Below are positions 1-12,000 of a stretch of DNA of 64,000 nucleotides, piece by piece. The position numbers and the translations under genes are program-made. Below the pieces are notes generated by a model. The model saw nothing but the letters and a program-made list of their open reading frames with translations, had not been told where the DNA came from and made no database searches. Numbering within the stretch: position 1 is the first letter of the stretch; each line of letters opens with the position of its first letter. Location of the stretch: positions 204,091,313 through 204,155,312 of the forward strand of contig NC_134398.1 of NCBI RefSeq assembly GCF_050003625.1, given 5' to 3'. The stretch is from Haematobia irritans (Eukaryota; Arthropoda; Insecta; Diptera; Muscidae).

Positions 1-417
1 AACATTGCCGACTAGGTGATCTCCCAAATTATCGCAAACGTTCATTTCCTCAATTTCACCATATTTGTCTTCACATTCGACAAAAACGTCTTCAAAGAAG
101 TTGTCGTAGTGCTCTTGCATTTCCTCATCCGATACGTTTGCAACCAAATGCGAACCATCTGCAGATTTGGCCGAATTCTGGGGATTTACATACAGGTTTT
201 GCAGTAAAACTGTCTGCGAAAATGTTGGTTTGTTGTGTATTCTCGAGCAACGATCACCATGACGGCATGCCCCGATTTTAAAATAAAAGGAACAGTTAAC
301 TCTGAAAAAAAAGCACAAAATATCGAAATGAAAACGATCCAAAAAATCATGCTTGTCTCTTTCATTGTCTTACTTGTCTTTTTCAGTGCCAAAAATGGAC
401 GCCAAATACTCAGCCAT
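1..417 (-). CDS. U2af38: U2AF small subunit (U2af38), 5' part, cut by window edge
   Basis: The product recognises the AG at the 3' splice site as the small subunit of the U2AF heterodimer in the nucleus. Two exons are visible: 417-374 (MAEYLASIFGTEKD plus two bases, donor GTAAGA) and 301-1 (acceptor TTTTTTCAG), giving 115 residues before the window ends. The second exon encodes a first CCCH zinc finger (VNCSFYFKIGACRHGDRCSR) and then the start of the RNA-recognition domain (LQNLYVNPQNSAKSADGS, FFEDVFVECEDKYGEIEEMN). The sequence is almost the same as the Drosophila protein I remember. The start is the first ATG and gives the conserved MAEYLASIF N-terminus. It is divergent from Hop, with about 1.4 kb between the two start codons. 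Confidence 0.93.
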
Positions 418-1063
418 TTTGTCTTCGTCCTGCCAGTAAGCAAGGATTAGTTATATTTACAATTCACCGCTTAACAAAAAGTATGTGATATATTTGTAAA
501 TATAATATAAATGTTGAGATTTCTCAGTTTTTTTATTTATCTTAATTCTTCAGCCGACAATAAATGTATATAAAAACGCCGCGACTCCCGATGTTTCTAT
601 GATGGAGACGTAAATACCAGTGATGAGATTTAAAAATGTCAACTTGTACCGTAATCGAAATGAAAATGTACTAAAAATGCATTGCTAGTACGAAAATGGC
701 GCACGTAATTTCATTATCATCCGGAATTTACTGTAAACAATTTGAAGATGTATTGAAGATGAGCTATTTCAAGTCAAGTTGAATTTATGTTGAAAATTAT
801 ATATACCCTCAAACTGAAAAGTTGTTGCATTTGAAAAACGCTCATCCTGTGATTATTGGGAAATGTTTTACTTCTTTTCTATATTTCCCAAACATCGAAT
901 GGAGTTACCTTATTGCTTCATTTCTTATAAGACGACTCCACTTATAAGACGACGTACCTACTTTCAAAGAGCAAGAACTGCCCCAGGTTTGGGCACTTAC
1001 GGCACAAAGTGGTAGCCACATTCTAAAGAAGTAGTAAAGTCAAACTCTAAAGAAGTATGTGGG

Positions 1064-1334
1064 AGCCACCGTAGTGTAATGGTTAGCATGCCCGCCTTGC
1101 ATACACAGGGTCGTGGGTCCAACCCTGTTTCGACACCAAAAAGTTTTTCAGCGATGGATTATCCCACCTCAGTATTGCTGATGAAATCAAATGGTTTCAC
1201 TGCAATGTGGAACACCGTTCGGACTCGGATATAAAAAGAGGTTCCTTGTCATTGAGCTTAGCATAAAATCGGGCAGCATTCAATGATAAGAGAGAAGTTC
1301 ACCACTGTGGTATCACAATCGACCTAACCTAACC
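1064..1334 (+). mobile_element. tRNA-derived SINE, copy 1
   Basis: The first 75 bases resemble a tRNA gene: a box-A-like TGGTTAGCATG near 1080 and a box-B-like GGGTCCAACCC near 1115. A tRNA-unrelated body follows (GATTATCCCACCTCAGTA, CCGTTCGGACTCGG), and the copy ends in a CCTAACCTAACC tail. Other copies lie at 50463-50715 (-) and 51824-52436 (+), with 3' fragments at 17041-17093 and 26400-26454, which shows a dispersed family. It sits in the spacer between U2af38 and Hop. Confidence 0.8.
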
Positions 1335-1758
1335 AGGGCTCAAATGTTGTTATTACGTCTCTCTAATAGAAAGGCCAAGACATCCAAATTTGTAATAGTC
1401 ATTGCATGGTATCATTGATAACGATAGCAGAAATGGGTAGATATTCCTTTTATATTTCCATAACAACATAGGATGGGGAATCAACAATAATAGGAGTTAA
1501 ATACACCCATAAACTATGTATTAAAAATTATCATTTGTATCGCTTCCTAATCGCACAAAAAAGTGTACTATCGAACCTCATTGCTCATCACTGTGCAACG
1601 CCGTTGCAGTATCGATTTTGATAAAACCGTAGATTTGACATTTACGCCATAATTTCAGCATGCGTAGACGCTTATTCTCCGATTTAGGCAGATCCCCTTA
1701 AGAAACATGTATTGTAATCGTTTTTGGAAATAATCGATTATTCATAGATGTTCATCTT

Positions 1759-1783
1759 CGTTCTAGAGTTTTCGAATTTCATT
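1759..1783. promoter_or_regulatory. Heat-shock-element-like TTC/GAA cluster upstream of Hop
   Basis: About 75-95 bases before the Hop start codon the sequence has closely spaced TTC and GAA triplets (TTCGTTCTAGAGTTTTCGAA then TTTC). Hop is a heat-inducible co-chaperone in many animals, so an HSF site is plausible. The spacing departs from perfect alternating 5-bp units, and I cannot see the transcription start. Confidence 0.25.
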
Positions 1784-1855
1784 CAATTTCAATTTCAGGA
1801 AATAATAAAGCGCTAGTTATAAAATAAATTGCACACACAAAATATATACAAAAAT

Positions 1856-4800
1856 ATGGACAAGGTAAGATATATAAATCTCTTCTGCTTGTATGGTGGA
1901 ATGCAACATAGTTGGGAAAAAATGCGGTATCCTATTGTTTTGCAAACTCATGCCTCCTCATCCTTTTTTTCATGTAGGTAAATGAACTTAAAGAAAAAGG
2001 CAATAAGGCCTTAAATGCTGAGAAATTTGATGAAGCTGTTGCTGCTTATACAGAAGCAATAGGATTAGATGAGAAAAACCACGTTTTATATAGTAATCGA
2101 TCGGCTGCTTACGCAAAAGCCGGCAAATTTGAGGAAGCCTTAGAGGACGCAGAAAGAACTATAAAACTAAATCCAACATGGGCAAAGGGTTATTCGAGAA
2201 AGGGAGCAGCAGCAGCCGGCTTAGGAGATTATATGAAGGCTTTCGAAGCTTATAATGAAGGTAGGTGTATTTCTCATTGCTGTGAGTCACAAGGGTCAAC
2301 AAATGTGAGGCGGTGCAATATCTCAACAAGCTGAGCAAAAAAAAAAAGTTAATGAACTTTGCTGCAAAGCAGCATTGTCGTAGATGTTCGAGAAGAAACA
2401 TAAACACACATAACCTAACATTATTTTGAATTATTGCGTTTTGTTGATAGCTTAAAAATGCAATAATGCAGTGGTTTTATGAATGGAAGATTGAACATGT
2501 AATGATGTTTAAAGTAAAACGAATTACATTATTTGTGTTATTGGAATGCAAGTATTCTAGAAATATTAAGTGATAAACATTAAACCCAATACAAATTATT
2601 ATATAGTACATGATGTATTATTCTAGATTTACTAAGTTATATGTTGCCAATCATACATACCTTTATGCTAAACGCTAAACCTCTCTTGTCACTGAAAATA
2701 CTTGTTTTGGAAACACAACAAGTCTTATGTGGCAACAAGTCTTATGGCGTTTTCATTTCTCAAAAACTATGTTGCCTTGGTGTTACACTATTTATTTTCG
2801 CCCAAATTATAGAGCCATTCCAAAGTTGTTAACTCAAAATGTGACAGGATTCAAAATCTGTCATAGTGCCCTCCATATTTTGCAATCAATTTCGAGAAAG
2901 TTACATACTTTTTCCCTATCGAAATCGCCTTTAGTTTCCAACTTTTAGTGTAACAATTATTTAGTACATTCCAATTAATAATTCAAAAGATAATAGAAAT
3001 GCTTGGCACTACATTTGTGTTAACAACGTTGCGAGATCTTTGTCCAATTGTATACTTAGGTTTTGGTCTGATGTGCTTGTTTTAATAAAGAAGATTTGAA
3101 GGTCTTAGGAATATAGTCAGTATTACCACGATTTTATAAATCGTCTGTTTTTTAACTGGTCCAGCTTGTTATACATACCATCACAGTGACTCCCTAGAAG
3201 CTACTCTTCTACGATCGACATATTGACTATTATTTATGTGCTATGTGAAAATGTGATTTATTGCAATCCAAACAATCAGGTGATGCTAAGTGATTACTAT
3301 CATGCTACGGCATTGCTCTTGGTAAGCAGTTTTTAACCGCAATAGATTATCCAGTTTTTGGTAATGGACTTGAGGGAACGGCAAATTGGTAGCCCTCAAT
3401 TTTTATATTTGAAACAAGTTGTTTGGTCCACGAGAGAGGGTATAAATGACTAGTTTCAATGGTAAAACTGGGATATTGTTCGCATGTATGGTAAAATGCA
3501 ATGATTGTCTAATTGAGGTCGAATTCGAGGACTTTGCAATAAAACAACCTACAAAGCACAAGTCCACAAAGCAATACAAAAGCTATAAATATGAATTGAG
3601 TATCCTAAATACTCAAGTAAAATGGGGACTGAACATAAGGTGGAGGCCATTGAGAACTTTTGTTGCCTCTAATGTTATTGAATGTCCAAAAATGCATAAA
3701 CTTCTTACACTCATAGAAAAAGTCTGCTAAAAACAGCAGTCGATGTCTGCTGTTATATTTTTGTACTTCATGGTCTAACGAACAACAAATAAAAAAAATA
3801 TATATGTTACAAGTTATTCTCCAAAGCATATTTTAAACCAAAATTAGATTTTTGTATATTCTTGCACTGTAATATACCTACAAGCTCATAAATGCAATCA
3901 GCAAACATTTTGTTTGCTGTTATGCCTAAATTTGATAAATATTCAGATTTTTGGGCCAATACAGTAGATATTCATAAAATATTGTTTTAATTATGTTACG
4001 ATTGCCCGCAAGTTGACATTTTTATTTTGTTTCGGCAAAACTAATCGAAATAAAAAATAATGGAAACAACTAACAGCCTGTTTCTTGTTTCTGTATGTCG
4101 AATGAGCTCTGTCGATCGACTAAAATGGAAACAAACAGCTGAATTTATAACCAAAAAACAGCTGTTTCTATGCATTTCAGTCGATCGATTGAACTCGTTC
4201 GACATACAGAAACAGGCTGTTAATCTTCTTTTTGATAATTTGAAATATCTAAACTCAATACAAATATTTTGTGTATTTCCCATAGGTCTTAAACATGATC
4301 CACAAAATGCTGTTTTATTACAAGGCCGCCAGGAAATTACTTCAGCTGTTCTTCAACACATGCAAGGTAATGCGTATTAATATTGATTTATTCATCACAC
4401 CACAACCATTTCCTAATATTTTTATTCCTTAATGGCAATTAAAGGTATGAACACACCTATGGATGTAGATCCTCCAGCTTCCAACACCTCTAAGCCAGCA
4501 GAGAAACCGAAGACAGAAGAAAAACCTAAACCAGCTGAACCCAATTTAGATGAAATGACTGAAGAAGAACGTCAAAAGTATAGAGCGAAGAAAGAAAAGG
4601 AAGCAGGCAATTTGGCCTATAAAAAGAAAGAATTTGATGAAGCTTTGAAACATTACCATGCAGCTTTAGAATTGGATCCTACAGATATAACTTTCTACAA
4701 TAACATAGCAGCTGTTCATTTTGAACGAAAAGAATTCGAAGAATGCATTAAACAATGTGAAAAGGGCATTGAAGTGGGTCGAGAAAATCGAGCAGATTTC

Positions 4801-6952
4801 AAGTTAATTGGTAAAGCTTTTGCTCGTATTGGAAATTCATATCGCAAACTCGAGGATTACCAAAAGGCTAAAATGTATTATGAAAAAGCAATGTCCGAAC
4901 ATCGAACACCCGAGGTGAAAACTTCGTTGAGCGAAGTTGAGAGTAAAATTAAAGAACTTGAACGCAAAGCCTATATTGATCCTGCCAAGGCTGAGGAAGA
5001 AAAAGAAAAGGGTAATGAATTATTCAAGAAGGGTGATTATAGCACTGCCATTAAACATTACTCGGAAGCTATTAGACGTAATCCCGATGATCCAAAATTA
5101 TATAGCAATCGTGCTGCATGTTATACAAAATTAGCCGCTTTTGATTTGGGCTTGCAAGATTGCGAAACATGTATAAAATTGGATGAGAAGTTCATAAAGG
5201 GCTACATTCGCAAGGGAAAAATTCTACAGGGTATGCAGAAAACTTCTAAAGCTTCATCGGCTTATCAGAAAGCCTTGGAATTGGATCCAAATAATGCTGA
5301 AGCCCTTGAAGGTTATCGTGCATGTGCTTTGAATTTACAACGTAATCCACAAGAAGTGTTAAAGAATGCCATGAATGATCCTGAAGTTCAACAGATTTTG
5401 AAAGATCCTGCAATGCGTTTGATTTTGGAACAAATGCAAAATGATCCAAATGCTGTTAAAGAGTAAGTACAAAATTGATGTTCAGTTTTTGATATAAAGA
5501 CTAGTCATTGAAAGCGTAGTTAGGATAAATAGGACCACTAAATTTCATGATATTCAAAATTCGATGTTGATTTAATCAATGTAATGCGCCATGCAGACTG
5601 TAAGTTTATCCGGACGACAGTACTCGTGTCGAACATATCCCATATATTGGTCACATTATAAAGTAAGTCCGAAGGCATAATCGATACTGCTGCATGTTTA
5701 TGGGATCGATAACACATTTATCGATTATTTAGTCATCAATTCGTATCGATTGGACACACTGTAAGATTCTTTACAAAGGCAGACATTCCGTCCGTAAAAC
5801 TTATACTCTATAGGACGCATATGATTCTGTACAAACAAAGACATTCCGTCCAGAGAACTGCAACCGGTGGTTTTTTTCCCGTATTGCAATCTTACCCACA
5901 AAATGTCGGTGGCAGTGAGTAGGACACCAATTACCATGCGATCTTTTACATTGATACAAATGCGAGAATAAAAAAACCAATAGTATATAACAATGTTCGT
6001 ATGCAGTGTCTTGCAATCTTAAACCACTCGACATCGTAACAACGCTCGGTAAACAAAAAACGAGGTTGGCAATTAAGTGTGATCGCACTCAACAACAACA
6101 ATTACTAGCATTCGGCATTAGCTCACGAGAATTGAGAGAGTACCAAATAAGACAATAACAAACTGCTTAGATATGGGTAACCAATTTATGTGATTGCTTT
6201 ACTACGGTGTTTTCGAGAGACCAGCCCTCATACTAACAAACACCAACAGTCGTCGGTTGCATTGGATATTGTTGGTTGAAATTTTTTTTTACCAATTGGT
6301 GTTTACTAAATACACTGGTCGGCTGCGGTAGATCGCAGACGTTCTCTGATTCCGTCCGGAAAAACTTATAGTCTGTAGGACTCAACTCACTGTTAGTGAT
6401 TGAAACTTATACTCGTTTTTTTTTTTTTTTTTTTTTTTAATTTATGAGTCGATTAGTTTATTTTAGTCGCTATTTAAAGCGGACTAGTTGACATCAAAAG
6501 TCGATTTGTCAATTTCACTCGATTTTCAAAAAGCGAATAACGATATAAACGAATTAAATAAAAGATTACAAAATTTCAATTTTTCTACTATTTTTACAAA
6601 AAGTAGATTACTTTAAACAAAGTTAATAGGCTCAAGGTGATTTAGCCGATATTAAAGATTATAAAAAGTTATCAAATCCGCGTGTGTTTGTGAGGAAAAG
6701 AATCATCTCATTTACAAAAAGATGACCAGCTGCAAAGATCGAACATTCGATTCTTTCCATCAAAATTCGTTTGTTCTTTACGTTAATCTTTTTTCCATTA
6801 TACAAGAAATTACTACTCCCAATTTTTTATTAGTAATGCGTTTATTGACTATAACAAATTCTATTTGTTTTACTTTCAGGCATTTACAAAATCCAGCGAT
6901 AGCCGATAAAATTATGAAACTCATGGAATCAGGAATTATTCAAATTCATTAG
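1856..6952 (+). CDS. Hop: Hop / STIP1, Hsp70-Hsp90 organising co-chaperone
   Basis: Cytosolic TPR protein that bridges Hsp70 and Hsp90 for client transfer. Five exons join in frame: 1856-1864 (MDK), 1978-2260, 4286-4366, 4445-5462 and 6880-6952; each has GT and AG ends. The product is 487 residues, close to the 490 I recall for Drosophila. Domains in order: TPR1 (about 4-110, starts VNELKEKGNKALNAEKFDEA), a short linker with PMDVDPP, TPR2A (about 174-290, with EAGNLAYKKKEFDEALKHY and GKAFARIGNSYRK), TPR2B (about 308-425, EKGNELFKKGDYSTAIKHYS) and a C-terminal DP2/STI1 domain (RNPQEVLKNAMNDPEVQQIL ending in ESGIIQIH). The tiny 9-base first exon was found by splice and frame fit. Introns 2 and 4 carry a foldback repeat and a MITE. 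Confidence 0.95.
4072..4221. repeat. 150-bp foldback (inverted-repeat) element in Hop intron 2
   Basis: The left end AACAGCCTGTTTC is mirrored by GAAACAGGCTGTT at 4221. The pairing continues inward through TGTATGTCGAA/TTCGACATACA, GTCGATCGA/TCGATCGAC and AACAGCTG/CAGCTGTT, so nearly the whole element can fold on itself. It lies about 60 bases before exon 3 and looks like a MITE. No clear target duplication was seen. Confidence 0.7.
5584..5820. mobile_element. MITE of the ATGCGC-TIR family, diverged copy in Hop intron 4
   Basis: Starts ATGCGCCATGCAGACTGTAA and ends with the inverted counterpart ...TATAGGACGCAT. The interior shares CGTGTCGAACATATCCCATA, AAGTCCGAAGGCATAATC and GGGATCGATAACACATTTA with copies at 13081-13324 and 51401-51640. 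A fragment of the terminal repeat recurs at about 6350-6385. It is the most diverged of the full-length copies. Confidence 0.75.
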
Positions 6953-9036
6953 AATCATTAAGCATGAAGCAAAGCTACAAAGAACCATACTAATAATTGC
7001 TATAAAACAACAAAATAACATCTCCATTTTCAATCATCAAAGCCAATTTATTTTCCTATGATGCAGCGGTGAAATGCTCCTGTCTTAATAATTTCTTACA
7101 TTTCAAATTTGCTCAGTTTAGTTTATAGAAACAAAACAAACATAAAAGTTACCTTATTATCTTAATTTCCCAAAAAATTTGCACATTTCCCTTAAGTATT
7201 TTTTTCCATATTGTTTGATATTTTTGTTTTCTTTTTTTCGTAAACTACGTAATTCTATAGTTATTTTATAGAATTTTATTCTATGTTAAACATGTTTAGG
7301 TTTTTTCAGTTATTTAATATTTTTATTTCCAATAAAATGTAATTTCCTCGAAATTTTTTTTTGGCATTTCTTACAACAAACATACCTTTAGCTTATAAAA
7401 CAAAAATACACTGGAAGCAAGTTAACCAATATTGCTTTTTGAATAAAAGAAAAGTCTACTTAATAGTATACCTATACATATTTATAAAAGAAAATCTAAC
7501 AAAAGTTATTTGTTTAACTACTCAAGAAAATATAAAATATTTCGCAAAAAAATAATATGAAATAAAATCGATATAAGCAAAAATAAAAAATCAATATCCC
7601 TGAGTGTTTTATGCGGATAAAGTTTAAAATGAAAAGATATTGCGAATATGAAACCTCTAGAAAATATTATGTTCTTTGGTTCATTCGTTTATGGATAATC
7701 AAGCTATGGCTTCGTAAATGTTACTACGTCCGATTATTATTCAAAACCAAGTAGAAAACAAAATGGAATTGAAAATTGGACTATTTGATCATTTTGAATT
7801 TCCAAGTACTTGAGGTGAAAATCGAACTTTTGATTTGGCTTCCTTATCATATGGTAAATGCAACTGAAGTCCTTATATATCATTTAAAATAAACTAAAAA
7901 TATTCAAATGATTTCAATTTCTAGAAGCTATAGTCAATTGTAGGCCAGAGAGAATCCAATCTCTGCGTTAACAAAAATGAACCCCGAACTATTAAACAAT
8001 GCAGCACCAGTGTGAACACCTCAAATAGGCCACTCGCAGTGTCATAACCTACAGACTGTGTAGATTTGGACCCTTACCACCTAGGGTTGATCTTCACCCT
8101 CTAGTGCGCAAGACCCAGCGTTACAAAAGTTCATTGTTTTTCGTTAGATTGTCTCAAATATTCCCATTATTATTGAAAAAATATTTTACTGTTAACACTC
8201 GTTTAACTGGAATATAATTGCGAGTGTGGTACATTCGTGTAAAGTTACCATAAATAATGCTACATTGCGTAGATCTGGCATCTTCGTATTGCAACAGCTG
8301 ATAGTAATTATTGAGTATGCCGTAAACGAAAAACAATAAGCTGAGAAAAAAAAAACTAACTTATTTATTTACAATAAAAATTTTCCTTATATGGGTCAAA
8401 TAGACCTAGCAGACCTTTAGGAAAGATTCTTATTTGAAAATAAATTGTACGAAAACAATGACTGAATAGATGAATTGGGGTAAGAAGCATACTGTTTATG
8501 AATAAATGAATGACATCATTAATGAAAATGAGAAAGAACATCTGGGTATCAATAAAAAAAAAACAAAATCTCATCAGAAGCAATAATTAACCTTCAGTGC
8601 AACAACCCCCAATGACAGGTTGAATGTGTAGTTTTTCAACAGAGTAATAAAAAATAAAAAAAGCAAAACTTCAGCGAATAGAAGAGAAGGCAACCTAACA
8701 CCATTTAACAACTAATCAAGAACACAGCTGCACAACCTTCAACGCAATAATTGTGTATAAAAATCAAACATTGAGATATCAACCACCACCACCACCATAA
8801 ACATTTTGCGATAAACAAAAACATAATAATTGATAAAAATTCAACCGAAATGGAAAAGCAGTATCAGACGAAAAAGCGGAATGAAATTGTTTATTTCCCT
8901 TTTTAAACGGAAAATAAACATTTACAGAAAACTTCGAAATTAGTCAATAGTTGCCAAATTAGATCAACGTTGTAAATTAATACTAAACAAATACAATTTA
9001 AGCTGAGCCCCATATATAGAGATTTACTGTGCCAAC
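6953..9036. other. Spacer between Hop and senju
   Basis: Contains the Hop 3' untranslated region, with possible polyadenylation signals (AATAAA near 7332 and 7563), AT-rich filler, and the presumptive senju 5' region. I see no convincing coding sequence. The stretch around 7940-8110 is less AT-rich and may be transposon-derived, but I could not place it. Confidence 0.5.
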
Positions 9037-12000
9037 ATGGCGATAAATTGGAGAGAATTGTTCCCAACCAAAGTCACATTTCTAATATTCATTTTGTACA
9101 TGTCCCTTTTCATAGGGCAGGGTGAGTGGGACAATAATATATTTATCGTATTAATGTAATAACAAATAATCATAATTGTTTCTTTAAATTTTCTTAGGAA
9201 TATTTGTGACAGCTTCTCAAGACTCCAACAATTCTTATTCATATAATACTGTGACAGTGGTACTATTAACGGAAGTTCTGAAACTTATTGTTTCAGCAGT
9301 TCTTTATTTAAGAGAGTAAGTATAAAGACAAATATTGTCCCCAAATTCATAAATTAATTCATAACACTCTTTTGTCCTTAGTCACAATTTTCCTTCGTTG
9401 GTTAAGGATGTTCGTAAAGACTCTAATGTTATGATGCTTTATTTTGTTCCTGCCTTTTTGTATTGTTTATATAATAATTTGGCTTTTGTGAATTTATCAA
9501 CATTTGACCCAACCACATACTATTTACTATTGCAATTACGTGTTGTCATCACGGGAGTTTTATTTCAAGTGAGTATTCCAAAAAGTGACACTGCAAATCT
9601 ATAAAAAAATTTATATATACCAAGAGGCTTTTTACTGCTCTTGTTAGAACCATTCTGGAGTATGGCTCTATCGTATGGGATCCCCAGTATGATGTTTACA
9701 TTGATAGGATAGAATCGGTTCAGAAGCAGTTCTTGTTGTTCGCTTTGGGACATCATTATTGGAACAGAGATTTTGTTCTTCCTCCTTACACTTCTAGATT
9801 GAGGCTCATTCATTTACCTACTCTTAGGAGCCGACGGACGATGTTGAGCTATATGATGATATATATGTTATTTAGTGGTGATATTCCAGGCTCGAAATTT
9901 ATATTTTCCTTTTAGGGTATCTAGGAATTATCAGTTCGTTTCCTTTTTCCTTTAACTTAAGTATTGATGTGATGAAGTCCAGAATTTTAGCGTATTGGGA
10001 TAACTAATACATTTTTCTTACATAAGCTAGTATTTAGTCTGGTAATGTAATGTAGTTGGTTACATCCCTCTGCTTCCACCCAGCCATGATCCGGATCATG
10101 GTGTGTACGCTGTCCCTACGTTATGGGGACGAGGTCCTCACGGTCGGAAGGGGCGGGAAGGTGGGCGATGGGACCGTTCGGAAGTGGCGGGAAAGTGGGC
10201 GATGGGACCGTTCGATGAAAAAAAAATATCCATATTGCTTATGAAACAATGATCCTAAATGGGTGTGGGAAGTACACTTTCTAGAAATTATCAATGGTAA
10301 CGTTGTTGCAAACTTATATGGAATTGTAATGTCATATAAGGGGATGGTTTAATTGTGGAGTGCTTATGCCCATTGCAATATATTATTAGTTAAGGCTTTG
10401 CAAATTTTACCAGTAGCCTATTCTATATTACAATAACAACAGACAATCATAGTCATGGCTATCATCAAATGAACATATTCTACTCGCCTTATTGATTGGT
10501 TGTACTTTCGATAAATATGATGGCATCAATCGAAATTTTTCTTAGCAACTTTTAAATGAAAAATTGACGGTAATTTATATAGACACTATAAATATATATG
10601 CATATCACGATACTTTCTAAAAAGCTCGTGTTTATTGTATTGTGCTAAAGAACATTTTTCATTTGATACTATGTCGCGATAAAAAATACATTAGGAATAC
10701 CCGTGTTATGAGTTATCAGTATTGTAAAATGCACTTGTAGTTATTGGAAGTTCAGTTCCAATTATTGTATCACTTATTAAAATCAATTTCCGGAATGGCC
10801 TTCAATACGCTTAGCGATTTTCTGAACAGCCAAATGTCACCAGTAGCTAAATCAGGCGAAGTCGCTAGGTGTGAAACGATATTAATCCATTTTCAACCAA
10901 AAACATCACGAAAACGGCATGTAATATTAATCATCCCAGAATCAAATTCTGAAGTTCAGTTCGCAATTTAGGCCCGGTCCTCCTCAAACTTGTTGTTTTG
11001 CTTGTTTTTTTAATATATATGTCATATATACGTTTTTAAATTTAGTTGGATTTATACTTAATTTAATCAAACCGAGCCCATGAGGACAATGATACACAAT
11101 CGATCACAGGAGTTTTCTTAAGATCTTAAAATTAACTAATACATATTTAATATATAAATACACCTAATGATATGTAATAGATCTTTTTTTTTAATTATGA
11201 TATCAAAAGCTACAACTAAACTAATGCCTAACGTACATTTTTATTAAAATCTATTCAGATTTATCTCATAATTTTTATGCCCTGCGCCACACTGTGGAAC
11301 AGGGTATTATAAGTTAGTTCATACATATGTTTGCAACACGCAGAAGGAGACGAGATAGACACGTGGTGTCTTTTGCAAAAATGCTCAGGGTGGGCTCTTG
11401 AGTCGATATAGCGATGTCCGTCTGTCCGTGAACACATTTTTGTAATCAAAGTCTAGGTCGCAGTTTTAGTCCAATCGACTTCAAATTTGGCACAAGTATG
11501 TGTTTTGGCTCAGAATAGATGCCTATTGATTTTGGAAGAAATCGGTTCAGATTCAGATATAGCTCCCATATATATATTTCGCCCGACATGGTCTTATATG
11601 GCCCCAGAAGCCAGAGTTTTACCCTAATTTGCTTAACATTTTGCACAAGAAGAACAATTAGTACTATAGTCAAGTGTGCCAAATTTTATTGAAATCGGTT
11701 CAGATTTAGATATAGCTCCCATATATATCTTTCGCCCGATATGGACTAATATGGTCCTAAAAGCCAGAGTTTTGGCCAATTGGTTGAAATTTTGCACAGG
11801 GAGTAGAATTAGCATTATAGCTATGCGTGCCAAATTTGGTTGAAATCGATTCAGATTTAGATATAACTCCCATATATATCTTTCGCCAGATATGCACTTA
11901 TATGGACCCAGAAGCCACAGTTTTATCCCGATTAGCTTGAAATTTTGCAAAAGGAGTACAGTTGGTAGGATAGTCATGTGTGCCAAATTTGATTGAAATC

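Noticed and set aside
1064..1140. Possible genuine tRNA gene
   Set aside because: Box A and B are present, but the segment is the head of a dispersed SINE with a non-tRNA body, repeated at other sites.
3446..3730. 94-codon ORF in Hop intron 2
   Set aside because: No recognised motif and it lies in an intron between well-defined exons; treated as chance.
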